Of a stretch of DNA of 64,000 bases, positions 54,166 through 63,807 are shown in pieces; position 1 is the stretch's first letter; each line of letters begins with the position of its first letter. The DNA lies in contig NZ_JAOVAM010000002.1 in the NCBI RefSeq assembly GCF_029850875.1, forward strand, positions 186,001-250,000, given 5' to 3'. Position numbers and translations under genes: made by a program. Source of the DNA: Rothia similimucilaginosa. Its GTDB lineage: Bacteria > Actinomycetota > Actinomycetes > Actinomycetales > Micrococcaceae. The notes under the pieces are model-generated. The model saw only the letters and a list, made by a program, of their open reading frames with translations. It was not told where the DNA came from and ran no database searches.

Positions 54166-54315
54166 AACTCTTCGACAGCCTCATAGAAAGGGCACGTCGG
54201 AAATGCTAGCGGGGGAGTGCCATCTCTGCGGCGCCCCTAATCATCAATAACCCAGCCGCCTTGAAGATGGAGTCCCGTCGTATTCCCGAGAGGCACCCTC
54301 TGGAGGCTTGGCAAT

Positions 54316-54361
54316 AAACAGGGGCGCCTGCGATAGATGTCTATCGTAGGCGCCCCTGTTT
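54316..54361 (+). terminator. Strong terminator after fabF
   Basis: AAACAGGGGCGCC and GGCGCCCCTGTTT head a near-perfect 20-bp stem. It could work in both directions. Confidence 0.8.
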
Positions 54362-55285
54362 GCGTATGAAGTTTTACCTGCGGGTTAGTTGTTTGAGAAG
54401 TTGTACCGTACACCGCTCGCGGGGGAGTGCCCCCACCTCGCGTGTCCGGTACACACTCTAGGTCGCCTGCCCCTCGGGGAAAGATATAAAGGGGTAGCTT
54501 CTCGGGGTAGTTTGCCTCAGTCCGGGGCATATGAGGTCGGTGTGGGGCTGAGTTTCGTGTGCAGCTCTCCTGAGTGTGGGTAGGCAGGGTTTTACACGTT
54601 ATAAACGGGTGGCGTATTCGCTCCTGTACTGCGAATACGCCACCCAAACACACCACACTCCACAAGACAATGCAGAGCGCACGGGATCAACCATCCCGTA
54701 AGGTTCCCGTAACTCCCATCGCGCACCGCGGTAGGCGACGACAGAAGAATGGGAGTTTATGACCGGTTGACACACACAGAGCCCCATAGAAAGGTGGACG
54801 CTGTGCGTTCTTCTGGAAGTTTATCGGAAGAGCTCCCCCGCCGGTTCCGCTTTTCTAGCTTCAAATGGCAGAAGCTTAAGGGTTTGATGTGAGTGCTCGG
54901 ATGGTCCGAATCATGTCGTTCCCAACGGAACCGGTTTATCGGTGATGGGCGCTCCTGTAGATAAGAATAACCTTAAACCACCCCTGAACTAATCCTTAAA
55001 CCAATAATTTAATCTTATTTTATAATTCCTTGTCGTAAAGGTAGTGATGGGTGTTCAATATGCTCTGGGTAATCCGCTGGAAACCGCTGTAACTCTTTGG
55101 CCTGTTTAGCACTCTCCACCGTTATGAAACCGTGATAAATCATCCCCGAAAAGTTGAAGAACAGAACTCCTAAATGACTCCACAGGTGACTGTCGATAGA
55201 AGCAAGCTGATGGGTCTTGAAAACGTACTCGGAACGTGGTCACAAAACGTCATCTTGTCACGGAAGTTATCCCAGAGAAAACAAA
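54362..55285. other. Non-coding region, possible small RNA between two hairpins
   Basis: No protein gene seen on either strand. From 54362 to 54606 the sequence is GC-rich and folds (TGTACCG/CGGTACA with an inner GGGGG/CCCCC, 54400-54455), and it is bounded by the strong hairpins at 54316-54361 and 54607-54645. From 54960 to 55260 it is AT-rich with no feature recognised. Confidence 0.4.
54607..54645. terminator. Perfect 15-bp stem hairpin
   Basis: GGGTGGCGTATTCGC and GCGAATACGCCACCC enclose a 9-base loop. No T run on the plus strand; on the minus strand it is followed by GTTTATAACG. Confidence 0.6.
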
Positions 55286-55315
55286 TTAAAACCCCGGCGT
55301 GCGCTGTGGCATAAT
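55286..55315 (+). promoter_or_regulatory. Promoter of the riboflavin cluster
   Basis: TTAAAA, 18 bp, CATAAT; the start would be near 55322, directly before the riboswitch. Confidence 0.5.
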
Positions 55316-55326
55316 CAGTATCAACA

Positions 55327-55522
55327 TCGTGCTCCGGGGTCGGTGAAATTCCGAACCGGCGGTCACAGCCCGCGAACCACTCTCGCAGGCAGGCAAAGAA
55401 TCATACGAATCTTCGCATCCGGGCAGGACGCCAAGACTCCGCTAGAGACGCCCGCTTGCAAGAGAGGCCGAACCGGTGAAAATCCGGTGCCGACAGTACA
55501 GTCTGGATGGAAGGTAGCACGA
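55327..55522 (+). promoter_or_regulatory. FMN riboswitch (RFN element)
   Basis: Closing arms TCGTGCT and AGCACGA. Conserved GGTGAAATTCCGAACCGGCG near the start, AACCGGTGAAAATCCGG and CCGACAGTACAGTCTGGATG near the end. Binding of FMN should switch off the genes below. The variable arm is long. About 380 nt follow before the first gene, including a GAAAACCG/CGGTTTTC hairpin (55634-55666) that may be the regulated terminator. Confidence 0.95.
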
Positions 55523-55901
55523 GCAGAAAAAGGCAGGAGCGCACTCCGCCGAGCCTCCCGAGAAACCTCGAGGTAGCGTGTAGGGTGCACCGAAGCAGTT
55601 ATTTGAGAAAACTGTTGCTCGAGAAAAATACTTGAGAAAACCGTTGCCCAAGGGCACAGCGGTTTTCTGTATGACGGGGGAGAGGCACCTTTCGTAGGTG
55701 CCGGTACATTATTCCCCTCGACCGCAGTCACTGATTTCAGCCATGGTGGGCTGATTCGCCGCTCCCGCCTCAGCACGGATACCGGGCACTCCCTAAGAAC
55801 CCCGCGTTAGCCGCGCCTTTTTCTGTTCCTCTCCCCGGAGCCGCCGCAGATGCGCACACAGCGCATCCGACACACGGTCCAACTCAGAGAGGAAAGAAAC
55901 A

Positions 55902-56633
55902 ATGGACATTGTGCGGTGGCTCTTCGACGCACAAATTCACGTGGGGGACCAGTCTCTCCTCGTGCGCGAAGTTCTCGGAAACGCATTCGGCTTGGCATCG
56001 GCGCTCGGTGGCATGCGACGCAAAGTATGGGCGTGGCCCGTCGGCATTCTCGGCAACCTACTGCTCCTCACTGTCTTCCTGGGCGCCCTCGTCGGCAGCC
56101 CGCACCCCGTGACCATGCTCGGCCAGGCAGGCCGACAGGTCATGTTTATTGCCGTGTCCATCTGGGGCTGGCACCGCTGGCGCGTAACCCGCGCCTCCGG
56201 CGGTGACGCCTCCGAAGGTGTCGCGGTAATCCCCAAGTGGGCTACCAACACCGAACGCACAGGCCTGGTTGTCGCTATGGTTGCAGGTACTCTGCTGCTC
56301 ACCCCCATCTTCCGCGCCCTCGGCTCCTACGAACCGGTCTGGTCCGACGCCTGGATCTTCACCGGCTCACTGCTCGCCACTTACGGTATGGCGCGCGGTT
56401 GGGTTGAATTCTGGCTCATCTGGGTTGCCGTTGACCTGGTCGGTGTGCCGCTACTGTGGAACGCAGGCTACTACGCAACCTCCTTCATGTACGTGTTCTA
56501 CGGATGCTTCACCCTGATTGGCTTCTTCGTCTGGTGGCGCACCCGCAACCTGGAGGCGCAGAAGACTCAGGTGCAGACCCAGTTCCCCGACGTGGCCGTT
56601 GAGGTAACCGATGTACAGAAGGGTCGTGCTTAA
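55902..56633 (+). CDS. pnuX: PnuC-family transporter, probable riboflavin importer (PnuX-like)
   Basis: 243 residues, about seven membrane helices (KVWAWPVGILGNLLLLTVFLG, IFTGSLLATYGMARGWVEFW and so on). The fold is that of PnuC, but it is the first gene under an FMN riboswitch and is followed by riboflavin synthesis genes, as for PnuX of corynebacteria. Substrate is inferred from this context. GAGAGGAAAGAAACA precedes the ATG; the stop overlaps the region of the ribD start. Confidence 0.85.
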   Translation: MDIVRWLFDAQIHVGDQSLLVREVLGNAFGLASALGGMRRKVWAWPVGILGNLLLLTVFLGALVGSPHPVTMLGQAGRQVMFIAVSIWGWHRWRVTRASGGDASEGVAVIPKWATNTERTGLVVAMVAGTLLLTPIFRALGSYEPVWSDAWIFTGSLLATYGMARGWVEFWLIWVAVDLVGVPLLWNAGYYATSFMYVFYGCFTLIGFFVWWRTRNLEAQKTQVQTQFPDVAVEVTDVQKGRA

Positions 56634-56634
56634 G

Positions 56635-57888
56635 ATGTCGCAGAACCCCTCGCTGCAGGTGCTGGCGAGCGCACACCAGCCCGCAACTGTTGCCCCGAGT
56701 GTATCTTTGCCGCACAACGATTTGGACTACTCCGCCGCGGAGTACGGGCACCTTGCCGGGCTGGCCGCCGCACGCACTCTCCAGCTGCCCGGCCCCGAGC
56801 AGACTCTCAGCCACGCAGAAGCTATGACCCTGGCACTGCAGGCGGCACGCCAGGGTATCCGCGGCGCGAACCCGCTTGTCGGCGCCGTTATCACCGACGC
56901 GCACGGGCACGTGCTGCACGTGGGCTACCACCGAGGTGCAGGCACCCCGCACGCCGAAGCCGACGCTCTCGCCGCCGCCCGTGCTGCGGGAACTGACCTT
57001 ACCGGCGCCCGCATGTACGTGAGTCTCGAGCCCTGCAACCATACCGGACGCACCGGCCCCTGCTCCCACGCCGTCGCCGAGGCGGGCATTAGCGAACTCT
57101 ACTACGCCTACAGCGACGACACCGAAAACGCTGCCGGAGGTGCCGCCTACCTGCGCTCGCAGGGCGTCACCGTGCACGCCATGGAGGAATTCGCGAACGC
57201 ATCCTACCTGCTGAACGAGCGCTGGTTCATTGCCGCCGCCGAACGCCGCCCTTTCATCACCGCAAAGAGCGCCTCCACCCTGGACGGGTTCATCGCGGCT
57301 GCTGACGGCACGAGCAAGTGGATTACCGGCCCCGCCGCGCGCATTGACGGGCACCTGATTCGTCACCGCGCCGACGCCGTCATGATCGGCACCCGAACCA
57401 CCCTCATGGACGACCCGACCCTGGACGCGCGCGACGCCAACGGGGAACGCTTCAAGAAGCAGCCGCTGCGCGTGGTCATGGGCAAAACCGAGATTACCGA
57501 GAACTACCGCGTGCGCGGCCTCAACCCGCCCGAAGGTGTGGAGGCGGACCCGCAGAACTTCCTACAGGTCTTCACCCACGACCCGCGTGAACTGCTCGAC
57601 GAGCTGTACGCCCGCGGGGTGCGGCACCTCATGATTGAGGGCGGCCCCGGCATGGTCGGCCTCTTCGCCGGTGAAGACCTCATCGACGAGATGGTCTGGT
57701 ACCGCGCTCCCATGATCATGGGGCAAGGTAAGAGCGCCGTGTACCGTCTGTTCGTGGACACCCTGGCGCAGGCACTGCGCATGAAGCTGGATGACCTGGG
57801 CATGTTCCCGGCGGTGCGCGTGCTCGGCAATGACACCGCAACGCACCTGGTGCCGGCACCTCGCGGAACTGCGCAGGACTCCGGGTAG
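56635..57888 (+). CDS. ribD: Bifunctional riboflavin deaminase/reductase RibD
   Basis: 417 residues from the ATG at 56635, one base after the pnuX stop. The deaminase half has GANPLVGAVI, HAEADAL with the Zn His and catalytic Glu, and PCNHTGRTGPC with the Zn Cys pair. The reductase half (from about residue 205) has SASTLDGFIA, the Asp region DAVMIGTRTTLMDDP and MIEGGPGMVGLF. An N-terminal stretch of about 55 residues precedes the deaminase core, longer than usual. Confidence 0.95.
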   Translation: MSQNPSLQVLASAHQPATVAPSVSLPHNDLDYSAAEYGHLAGLAAARTLQLPGPEQTLSHAEAMTLALQAARQGIRGANPLVGAVITDAHGHVLHVGYHRGAGTPHAEADALAAARAAGTDLTGARMYVSLEPCNHTGRTGPCSHAVAEAGISELYYAYSDDTENAAGGAAYLRSQGVTVHAMEEFANASYLLNERWFIAAAERRPFITAKSASTLDGFIAAADGTSKWITGPAARIDGHLIRHRADAVMIGTRTTLMDDPTLDARDANGERFKKQPLRVVMGKTEITENYRVRGLNPPEGVEADPQNFLQVFTHDPRELLDELYARGVRHLMIEGGPGMVGLFAGEDLIDEMVWYRAPMIMGQGKSAVYRLFVDTLAQALRMKLDDLGMFPAVRVLGNDTATHLVPAPRGTAQDSG

Positions 57889-58210
57889 CGGCGCACCCCG
57901 GCGAAGCTGGATGCCTGCCACGCGCCCGAACCGAGGCTGGACTAGTCGCGGCTGGACTAGCATCCGCCTGGGTTGAGCGCGGGCGGGGGAGTAATACCTC
58001 AAGGAGAACCTCCGCCTGCGCCCGAATAGTTGGCGCTGGCTAGTTCATGCCAGCTGATTCATACCGGCTGGTTCGCATGCTGGCACAAAACCTCCCCGTC
58101 ACGGGGAATATTCGAAAAATACGTATAGTTATACCGACGAACAAACCATCGCCGCCCGTCGCCCTCAACGACGACGCCCCGGCGGACACGGCGAGAAAAG
58201 GAAAGCACAC

Positions 58211-59503
58211 ATGTTTACCGGAATCATTGGCGCCCTCGGCACCGTAGAATCCATCACTCCCATCGAAGGTAGCGACGCAGCCTACCTGACCCTCAACGCC
58301 GGAGATGTCGTCGCCGACCTCGAACACGGCGGATCCCTCGCCGTCAACGGTGTATGCCTCACCGCTATCGACCTCGACCAGCTACAGCCCGGCCAGTTCC
58401 GCACCTACGCCATGGGCGAGACGCTGCGCCGCACCAACCTCGGCAACCTGAACCCGGGTGACACCGTCAACCTGGAGCGCTGCCTGCCCGCCGGTGGCCG
58501 CTTCGACGGTCACGTCGTGCAGGGTCACGTGGATGCGGTGGGCACCCTCGCATCCGTTACTGCGCACGAGGCATGGAGTACCCTGCGCTTCAACTTGCCC
58601 GCCGACCTGGCACCCCTGCTCGCTGAGAAGGGATCCATCGCTGTTTCTGGAGTGTCTCTGACCGTCACCGCAGTATCTGAGCCCGGCGAAACCCCCGCGT
58701 GGTTCGAGGTTGGCCTGATTCCCGAAACTCTGAAGGCAACCAACCTCGGCGCTCTCAAGGTCGGCGACAGCGTGAACCTTGAGACCGATGCGCTCGCTAA
58801 GTACGTGCAACGTCTGACCGCATTCGCTGGCGTACCGCAGACCGGCCCTGCACACTCCGGTGAGCAGGTTGCGCCGCGCCGCGCCGACGCCGCAACCGTC
58901 CTTGACAGCGTGCAGACCGCAGTGGACGCTATCGCCGCAGGTCGCGCCGTAGTCGTCGTCGACGATGAAGACCGCGAAAACGAAGGCGATATCATCTTCG
59001 CTGCCGAGCACGCAACCCCCGAGCTGATGGGCTTCATGATCCGCTACACCTCCGGCGTGGTCTGCGCGCCCCTGAGCAATAAGCGTGCCGACGAGATGAA
59101 CCTGCCGCCCATGGTTGCCAACAACGAGGACCCCAAGGGCACCGCATACACCGTCTCTTGCGATGCGGCATCCGGCGTGAGCACCGGCATCTCCGCGGCA
59201 GATCGCGCACGCACCGTGCAGATCCTCGCGGATACTTCCTCCACCCCGGCTGACATCACCCGCCCGGGCCACATCTTCCCGCTGCGCGCCGTTGACGGCG
59301 GCGTGGCGGAGCGTCCCGGCCACACTGAAGCCGCAGTGGAACTCTCCCGCGCGGCGGGCCTGTCCGGTGTGGGTGTTATCGCCGAGGTTGTGCACGACGA
59401 CGGTTCCATGATGCGTTTCGACGCCCTGCGCGCCTTCGCCACCGAACATAACCTACCCATGATCTCTATCGAAGACCTCATCAAGTACGTAGCTAAAGCG
59501 TAG
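58211..59503 (+). CDS. Fusion of riboflavin synthase (RibE) and DHBP synthase (RibB)
   Basis: 430 residues. Residues 1-205 are riboflavin synthase: [12 protein letters not shown] start and two lumazine-binding barrels, with NGVCLT and VSLTV and [12 protein letters not shown] motifs. After a linker (about 206-225, [18 protein letters not shown]) residues 228-430 are 3,4-dihydroxy-2-butanone-4-phosphate synthase, with [43 protein letters not shown] and GHTEAAVEL. There is no stop or frameshift between them. In most bacteria RibB stands alone or is fused to RibA, not to RibE, and here RibA is a separate gene next door. GAAAAGGAAAGCACAC precedes the ATG. Confidence 0.93.
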   Translation: MFTGIIGALGTVESITPIEGSDAAYLTLNAGDVVADLEHGGSLAVNGVCLTAIDLDQLQPGQFRTYAMGETLRRTNLGNLNPGDTVNLERCLPAGGRFDGHVVQGHVDAVGTLASVTAHEAWSTLRFNLPADLAPLLAEKGSIAVSGVSLTVTAVSEPGETPAWFEVGLIPETLKATNLGALKVGDSVNLETDALAKYVQRLTAFAGVPQTGPAHSGEQVAPRRADAATVLDSVQTAVDAIAAGRAVVVVDDEDRENEGDIIFAAEHATPELMGFMIRYTSGVVCAPLSNKRADEMNLPPMVANNEDPKGTAYTVSCDAASGVSTGISAADRARTVQILADTSSTPADITRPGHIFPLRAVDGGVAERPGHTEAAVELSRAAGLSGVGVIAEVVHDDGSMMRFDALRAFATEHNLPMISIEDLIKYVAKA

Positions 59504-59511
59504 GAGAACGC

Positions 59512-60300
59512 ATGAGCGAAAACCCTAACACCCAGGCAACGCCGGGCACCTTGGCAGATCCGGTCATCTTGGTCGAGCCGGTTGAGGCGCAGGCTGAAGA
59601 GCTCAGCGCCAAATCCCTGCGCATCGCCTCCCAGCTCGCTGAAGGCTATCGAGTCAGCCCCCTCGACATGGTGCCCAGCCCCAGCCCGCTGCTGGTCGAA
59701 AGCACCGAAGAGGTCGCCGTACCCACCCCCCAGGGTCTGTTCGGTTTGCGCGCCTGGCGATTTGCAGATGGTGCCGAGCACCTCAGTGCCCGTGCCCTCG
59801 ACCCTGATGGTGCCCCCGTACCTGCCGAGGATGGGGGAGCGCCCGCAGTACGTGTCCATTCTGAATGCGCCACCGGTGACATTTTCGGTTCCTTCCGATG
59901 CGATTGCGGCCCCCAGCTGGAGAACGGCCTGCGCATCCTCAACCGCACCGGCGGGTACCTCATCTACGTGCGCAACCACGAAGGACGCGGCATCGGCCTG
60001 GTCAACAAGCTCCGTGCCTACGCGCTGCAGGATGCCGGACTCGACACCCTCGACGCGAACCTGGTGCTCGGCCTGGACGGCGACATGCGCGACTACTCGC
60101 AGGCGGCACTGATCCTGCAGGAACTCGGTATGAACGAGCTGAGGCTCGTGACCAACAACCCCGCCAAGCGGGAGGCGCTCGAAAGCCTCGGCCTGCAGGT
60201 TACCGAACTCATCCCGGACGAAATTCCCGCTCGAGTCGAGAACGCACACTACCTGCAGACCAAGCGTGAGCGCATGCGCCATATGCTCAAAAGCGCATAG
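59512..60300 (+). CDS. ribA: Stand-alone GTP cyclohydrolase II
   Basis: 262 residues. Opens the GTP ring at the first step of riboflavin synthesis. The core has VRVHSECATGDIFGSFRCDC with three Zn Cys, VRNHEGRGIGLVNKLRAYALQ, LGLDGDMRDYSQAALILQELG and LVTNNPAKREALESLG. The residues before GRGIGL differ a little from the usual QEGRGIGL, and an insert of about 20 residues (DPDGAPVPAEDGGAPA) precedes the zinc motif. Starts 9 bp after the fusion gene. Confidence 0.9.
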   Translation: MSENPNTQATPGTLADPVILVEPVEAQAEELSAKSLRIASQLAEGYRVSPLDMVPSPSPLLVESTEEVAVPTPQGLFGLRAWRFADGAEHLSARALDPDGAPVPAEDGGAPAVRVHSECATGDIFGSFRCDCGPQLENGLRILNRTGGYLIYVRNHEGRGIGLVNKLRAYALQDAGLDTLDANLVLGLDGDMRDYSQAALILQELGMNELRLVTNNPAKREALESLGLQVTELIPDEIPARVENAHYLQTKRERMRHMLKSA

Positions 60301-60387
60301 CGCACAGATTAGAAACCCTGCAGATAGCCCGTGTAACCCCCTGCACACTAAACTTTTCAAAAACCCACAACCCACAAGGAGAACACA

Positions 60388-60864
60388 ATGAGCGGCGTAG
60401 GCGCAGCAGATATCACCCTCAACCCCGAAGACTACAGGGGCTTCAAGCTCGCAATCGTAGCGGCAAGCTGGCACACCCAGGTCATGGACGGCCTCATCGA
60501 CGGTGCGCAGCGTGCAGCACGCGACGCAGGCCTCGAGCCGACCCTCGTGCGCGTTCCCGGTACCTTCGAACTGCCCGTCGCAGCAACCCGCCTCGCTGAG
60601 AAGTTTGACGCAATCGTCGCGCTCGGCGTGGTGATCCGCGGCGGCACCCCCCACTTCGACTACGTCTGCCAGGGCGCAACCAACGGCCTGACCGACGTGT
60701 CCGTGCTGACCGGCCGCCCCATCGGCTTCGGCGTGCTCACCTGCGACAACGAGCAGCAGGCACTCGACCGTGCAGGCCTGGAAGGTTCTAACGAAGATAA
60801 GGGCTACGAGGCAACCGCAGCGGCACTGCAGACCGCAGCAACCCTCAAGCAGTTCAGCAACTAA
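60388..60864 (+). CDS. ribH: 6,7-dimethyl-8-ribityllumazine synthase
   Basis: 158 residues. Joins the RibD/phosphatase product with DHBP. Motifs are [50 protein letters not shown] and [30 protein letters not shown] precedes the ATG. End of the riboflavin cluster; the terminator follows. Confidence 0.96.
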   Translation: MSGVGAADITLNPEDYRGFKLAIVAASWHTQVMDGLIDGAQRAARDAGLEPTLVRVPGTFELPVAATRLAEKFDAIVALGVVIRGGTPHFDYVCQGATNGLTDVSVLTGRPIGFGVLTCDNEQQALDRAGLEGSNEDKGYEATAAALQTAATLKQFSN

Positions 60865-60886
60865 CACCACTGAACGGTACGCGGCT

Positions 60887-60932
60887 CAGTTTCACGAAGA
60901 GACCTATTGACTCTTCACCGTGAAACTGGGTT
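60887..60932 (+). terminator. Terminator after ribH
   Basis: CAGTTTCACG with GAAGAG pairs with CTCTTC and CGTGAAACTG; GGGTTGC follows. Confidence 0.75.
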
Positions 60933-61011
60933 GCAGCACCGGTTAAACTGAAACAACCCGCGCACCGGACTTACCGGGCTTTATCAGGCATAATCGGGCG
61001 TCTATGAATCT

Positions 61012-61040
61012 GGCATGTATGCACCAGAAAGATACATGCC
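61012..61040. promoter_or_regulatory. Inverted repeat in the trpE leader
   Basis: GGCATGTAT and ATACATGCC are perfect arms separated by 11 bp. It lies about 20 bp after a CATAAT -10-like box at 60989, so it could be an operator or leader hairpin. Confidence 0.45.
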
Positions 61041-61123
61041 GGCACATACGGTAAACCCCCGCGCGGCAGCTAAGGGACACAGCGCACCGACGCGCTCCCA
61101 CCCCAACACCAAGGAGTACAGCA

Positions 61124-62734
61124 ATGCAGGATTTGGGCACTATCACCCCCAGCCTCGAAGAATTTCGCGCCCGCGCAGCCAGCACCCGCGTCATTCCCGT
61201 ACACATCAAAATCCTCGCCGACTCACTCACCCCCATCGGCATCTACCGAGCCCTCGTACTCCAAAACGACCAGGGCGAACCGGTCGAAGCAGCCCACGGT
61301 ACCTTCCTGCTCGAATCCGCCAAAATCTCTGCAGAAGGCGAATCCGCAGCCTGGGACCGCTACTCCTTCATCGGCGCGTCCTCCCGCTCCACTCTCACCA
61401 CCGTCGACGGCGCAGTCCACTGGCAGGGACGCACCCCCGCTGGCGCACCCGTCGACGGTGACCCCGTAGAAGCCATCGCCAAGACCCTGCAGATGCTCTA
61501 CACCGAACCCGACCCGACCCTGCCGCCGCTCACCTCCGGATTGGTCGGCTACCTCGGCTGGGACGTCGTCCGCCACTGGGAGCACCTACCCTTCCCGCCT
61601 GCTGATGACGTGAACCTACCCGAATTTGCACTCAACATGGTCTCCGACATGGCAATCCACGACAATAAGGACGGCACCGTCCTACTCGTCGCCAACGCCA
61701 TCAACTTCAACGGCACCAGCGAAAACGTCGACGGCGCCTACGAAGATGCCGTCGCGCGCCTGCACAGCATGCTCCGCCGCCTACAGCGCGGCGCCGCAGC
61801 CACCACCTCCATTCTCTCCGGCGTGGCAGACGTAGACCGTAAGGTCCGCGAAGACGTCACCCTCACCTGGAGCGAACAGGGCTTTAAGGATGCCATCGAC
61901 CGCTCCAAGAAAAACATCATCGACGGCGACGTCTTCCAAATCGTGCTCTCACGCCGATTCGAAGCCGAAACCAACGCCAAGGCCCTCGACGTGTACCGTG
62001 TACTGCGCCAGTCCAACCCCTCGCCGTACATGTACCTCTTCAACTTCGAAGACAGCAACGGCACCCCCTTCCATATTGTCGGATCCTCCCCGGAGGCGCT
62101 CGTCACCCTCAAGGACGGCATCGCCAGCACCCACCCCATCGCCGGTTCCCGCCCGCGCGGCGCAACCCGCGAAGAGGACCTCGCGCTCGCTGAGGAGTTG
62201 CTCGCCGACCAGAAGGAACGCTCTGAACACCTTATGCTCGTCGACCTGGCACGCAACGACCTCTCGCGCATCGCCAAGCCCGGCACTGTGTCCGTCGACC
62301 AGTTCATGATCATTGAGCGTTTCAGCCACATCATGCACATTTCATCCGCCGTTAGCGCCGAACTCGACCCGCAGTTCAGTGCCTACGATGTGCTACGTGT
62401 CGCCTTCCCGGCGGGCACCCTTTCCGGCGCGCCCAAGCCGCGCGCCATGCAGCTCATCGACGAATATGAACCCACCCGCCGCGGCGTCTACGGCGGCGTG
62501 TGCGGCTACTTTGACTTCGCCGGCAACATGGACATGGCAATCGCCATCCGCACCGCCGTCCTCAAGGAAGGCACCGCCTACGTACAGGCAGGTGCGGGCC
62601 TCGTCATGGACTCCAACCCGGACTCCGAAACCCTCGAAACCGTCAACAAGTCCGCCGCCCCGCTGCGCGCGGTGCTGACCGCCTCCGGCCTGGCACCGCT
62701 GGACGCAGACGCAGCCCTCAACGCCACCAAGTAA
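61124..62734 (+). CDS. trpE: Anthranilate synthase component I
   Basis: 536 residues. Converts chorismate to anthranilate with TrpG ammonia. LLESAK (the Trp-feedback region), [40 protein letters not shown] and [13 protein letters not shown] and [12 protein letters not shown] are clear. CAAGGAGTACAGCA precedes the ATG. Starts a trp operon: trpC follows at 14 bp. Confidence 0.96.
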   Translation: MQDLGTITPSLEEFRARAASTRVIPVHIKILADSLTPIGIYRALVLQNDQGEPVEAAHGTFLLESAKISAEGESAAWDRYSFIGASSRSTLTTVDGAVHWQGRTPAGAPVDGDPVEAIAKTLQMLYTEPDPTLPPLTSGLVGYLGWDVVRHWEHLPFPPADDVNLPEFALNMVSDMAIHDNKDGTVLLVANAINFNGTSENVDGAYEDAVARLHSMLRRLQRGAAATTSILSGVADVDRKVREDVTLTWSEQGFKDAIDRSKKNIIDGDVFQIVLSRRFEAETNAKALDVYRVLRQSNPSPYMYLFNFEDSNGTPFHIVGSSPEALVTLKDGIASTHPIAGSRPRGATREEDLALAEELLADQKERSEHLMLVDLARNDLSRIAKPGTVSVDQFMIIERFSHIMHISSAVSAELDPQFSAYDVLRVAFPAGTLSGAPKPRAMQLIDEYEPTRRGVYGGVCGYFDFAGNMDMAIAIRTAVLKEGTAYVQAGAGLVMDSNPDSETLETVNKSAAPLRAVLTASGLAPLDADAALNATK

Positions 62735-62748
62735 CCCAAGGAGACACC

Positions 62749-63564
62749 ATGAGCACCGTTCTCGACGAGATCATTGTCGGCGTCCGCGAAGACCTCGCCG
62801 CCCGTGTACAGCAGGTTCCCCTTGAGGAAATAAAGAAGCGCGCCCTCGCAGCTGCACCCGCCCGCGATGCACTCGACTCCCTACGCGGCGAAGTACCCGG
62901 CGGCGGCAACGGCACCACCGCACGCATTATTTCTGAGGTGAAGCGCTCCTCACCCTCCAAGGGTGCACTCGGCGAAATCCCGGACCCCGCCGCGCTCGCC
63001 GCACGCTACGAAGCAGGGGGCGCCGCAGCAATTTCCGTGCTCACCGAACAGCGCCGATTCAACGGCTCCCTCGCCGATCTTGACGCAGTCCGCGCCGCCG
63101 TGAACATCCCCGTGCTGCGCAAGGACTTCACCGTCGACGAATACCAGATCTGGGAGGCACGCGCACACGGCGCCGACCTGGTGCTGCTCATTGTCGCAGC
63201 CCTCGACGAGCAGACCCTGTGCGAGTTCCTCGAACTCACCGAATCGCTCGGCATGAATGCCCTCGTCGAAACCCACACCCCCGAAGAAATCGAAGTCGCC
63301 CAGCGCATCGGCGCCAAGATTGTGGGTATCAACGTGCGTAACCTCAAGACCCTCGAAGTCAACAACGAGCACTACGCATCCCTCGCAGCGCACCTGCCCA
63401 ACTCCGTCATCAAGGTCGCTGAATCCGGTGTCGCCGGCATCGAGGACGTGCGCGCCTACGCCGGCGCTGGCGCCGATGCGGTCCTCATCGGTGAAGCGCT
63501 GGTACGCTCCGGCGATCCGGAGGGTACCGTGCGTGAATTCTCCAAGGTGCCTGTGACCCGATAG
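62749..63564 (+). CDS. trpC: Indole-3-glycerol phosphate synthase
   Basis: 271 residues. TIM barrel with [56 protein letters not shown] and [12 protein letters not shown], covering the catalytic Lys and Glu residues. CCAAGGAGACACC precedes the ATG. A strong hairpin follows, so the other trp genes may lie elsewhere or beyond the window. Confidence 0.96.
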   Translation: MSTVLDEIIVGVREDLAARVQQVPLEEIKKRALAAAPARDALDSLRGEVPGGGNGTTARIISEVKRSSPSKGALGEIPDPAALAARYEAGGAAAISVLTEQRRFNGSLADLDAVRAAVNIPVLRKDFTVDEYQIWEARAHGADLVLLIVAALDEQTLCEFLELTESLGMNALVETHTPEEIEVAQRIGAKIVGINVRNLKTLEVNNEHYASLAAHLPNSVIKVAESGVAGIEDVRAYAGAGADAVLIGEALVRSGDPEGTVREFSKVPVTR

Positions 63565-63580
63565 GTCGTTCTCTTGTCAT

Positions 63581-63625
63581 AAGGCCGGTGTCTGCCATGA
63601 AGCAGGCACCGGCCTTACTCTTTCT
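63581..63625 (+). terminator. Terminator after trpC
   Basis: AAGGCCGGTG pairs with CACCGGCCTT, then ACTCTTTCT. Confidence 0.85.
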
Positions 63626-63807
63626 CAACGTCATATTACCCGCAGGTCGTGCGTTCACATTGAGATGCAGTCAGTTCGTTGATAGTCTACCCAAGGATAG
63701 TTCACCAAACTGCACCACATATATTGATTGGGTAACACGCACCACATCAAATGGACGCGGTGTCGGGACATCCATCATGCGTCCACACTACACTCGCGAG
63801 AATACTT

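Noticed and set aside
54237-54665. 142-codon minus-strand frame after fabF
   Set aside because: It spans two strong hairpins and has no ribosome binding site or recognisable motif.
59044-60870. 608-codon open frame on the minus strand
   Set aside because: Antisense to the ribB part, ribA and ribH, all of which have clear motifs on the plus strand.
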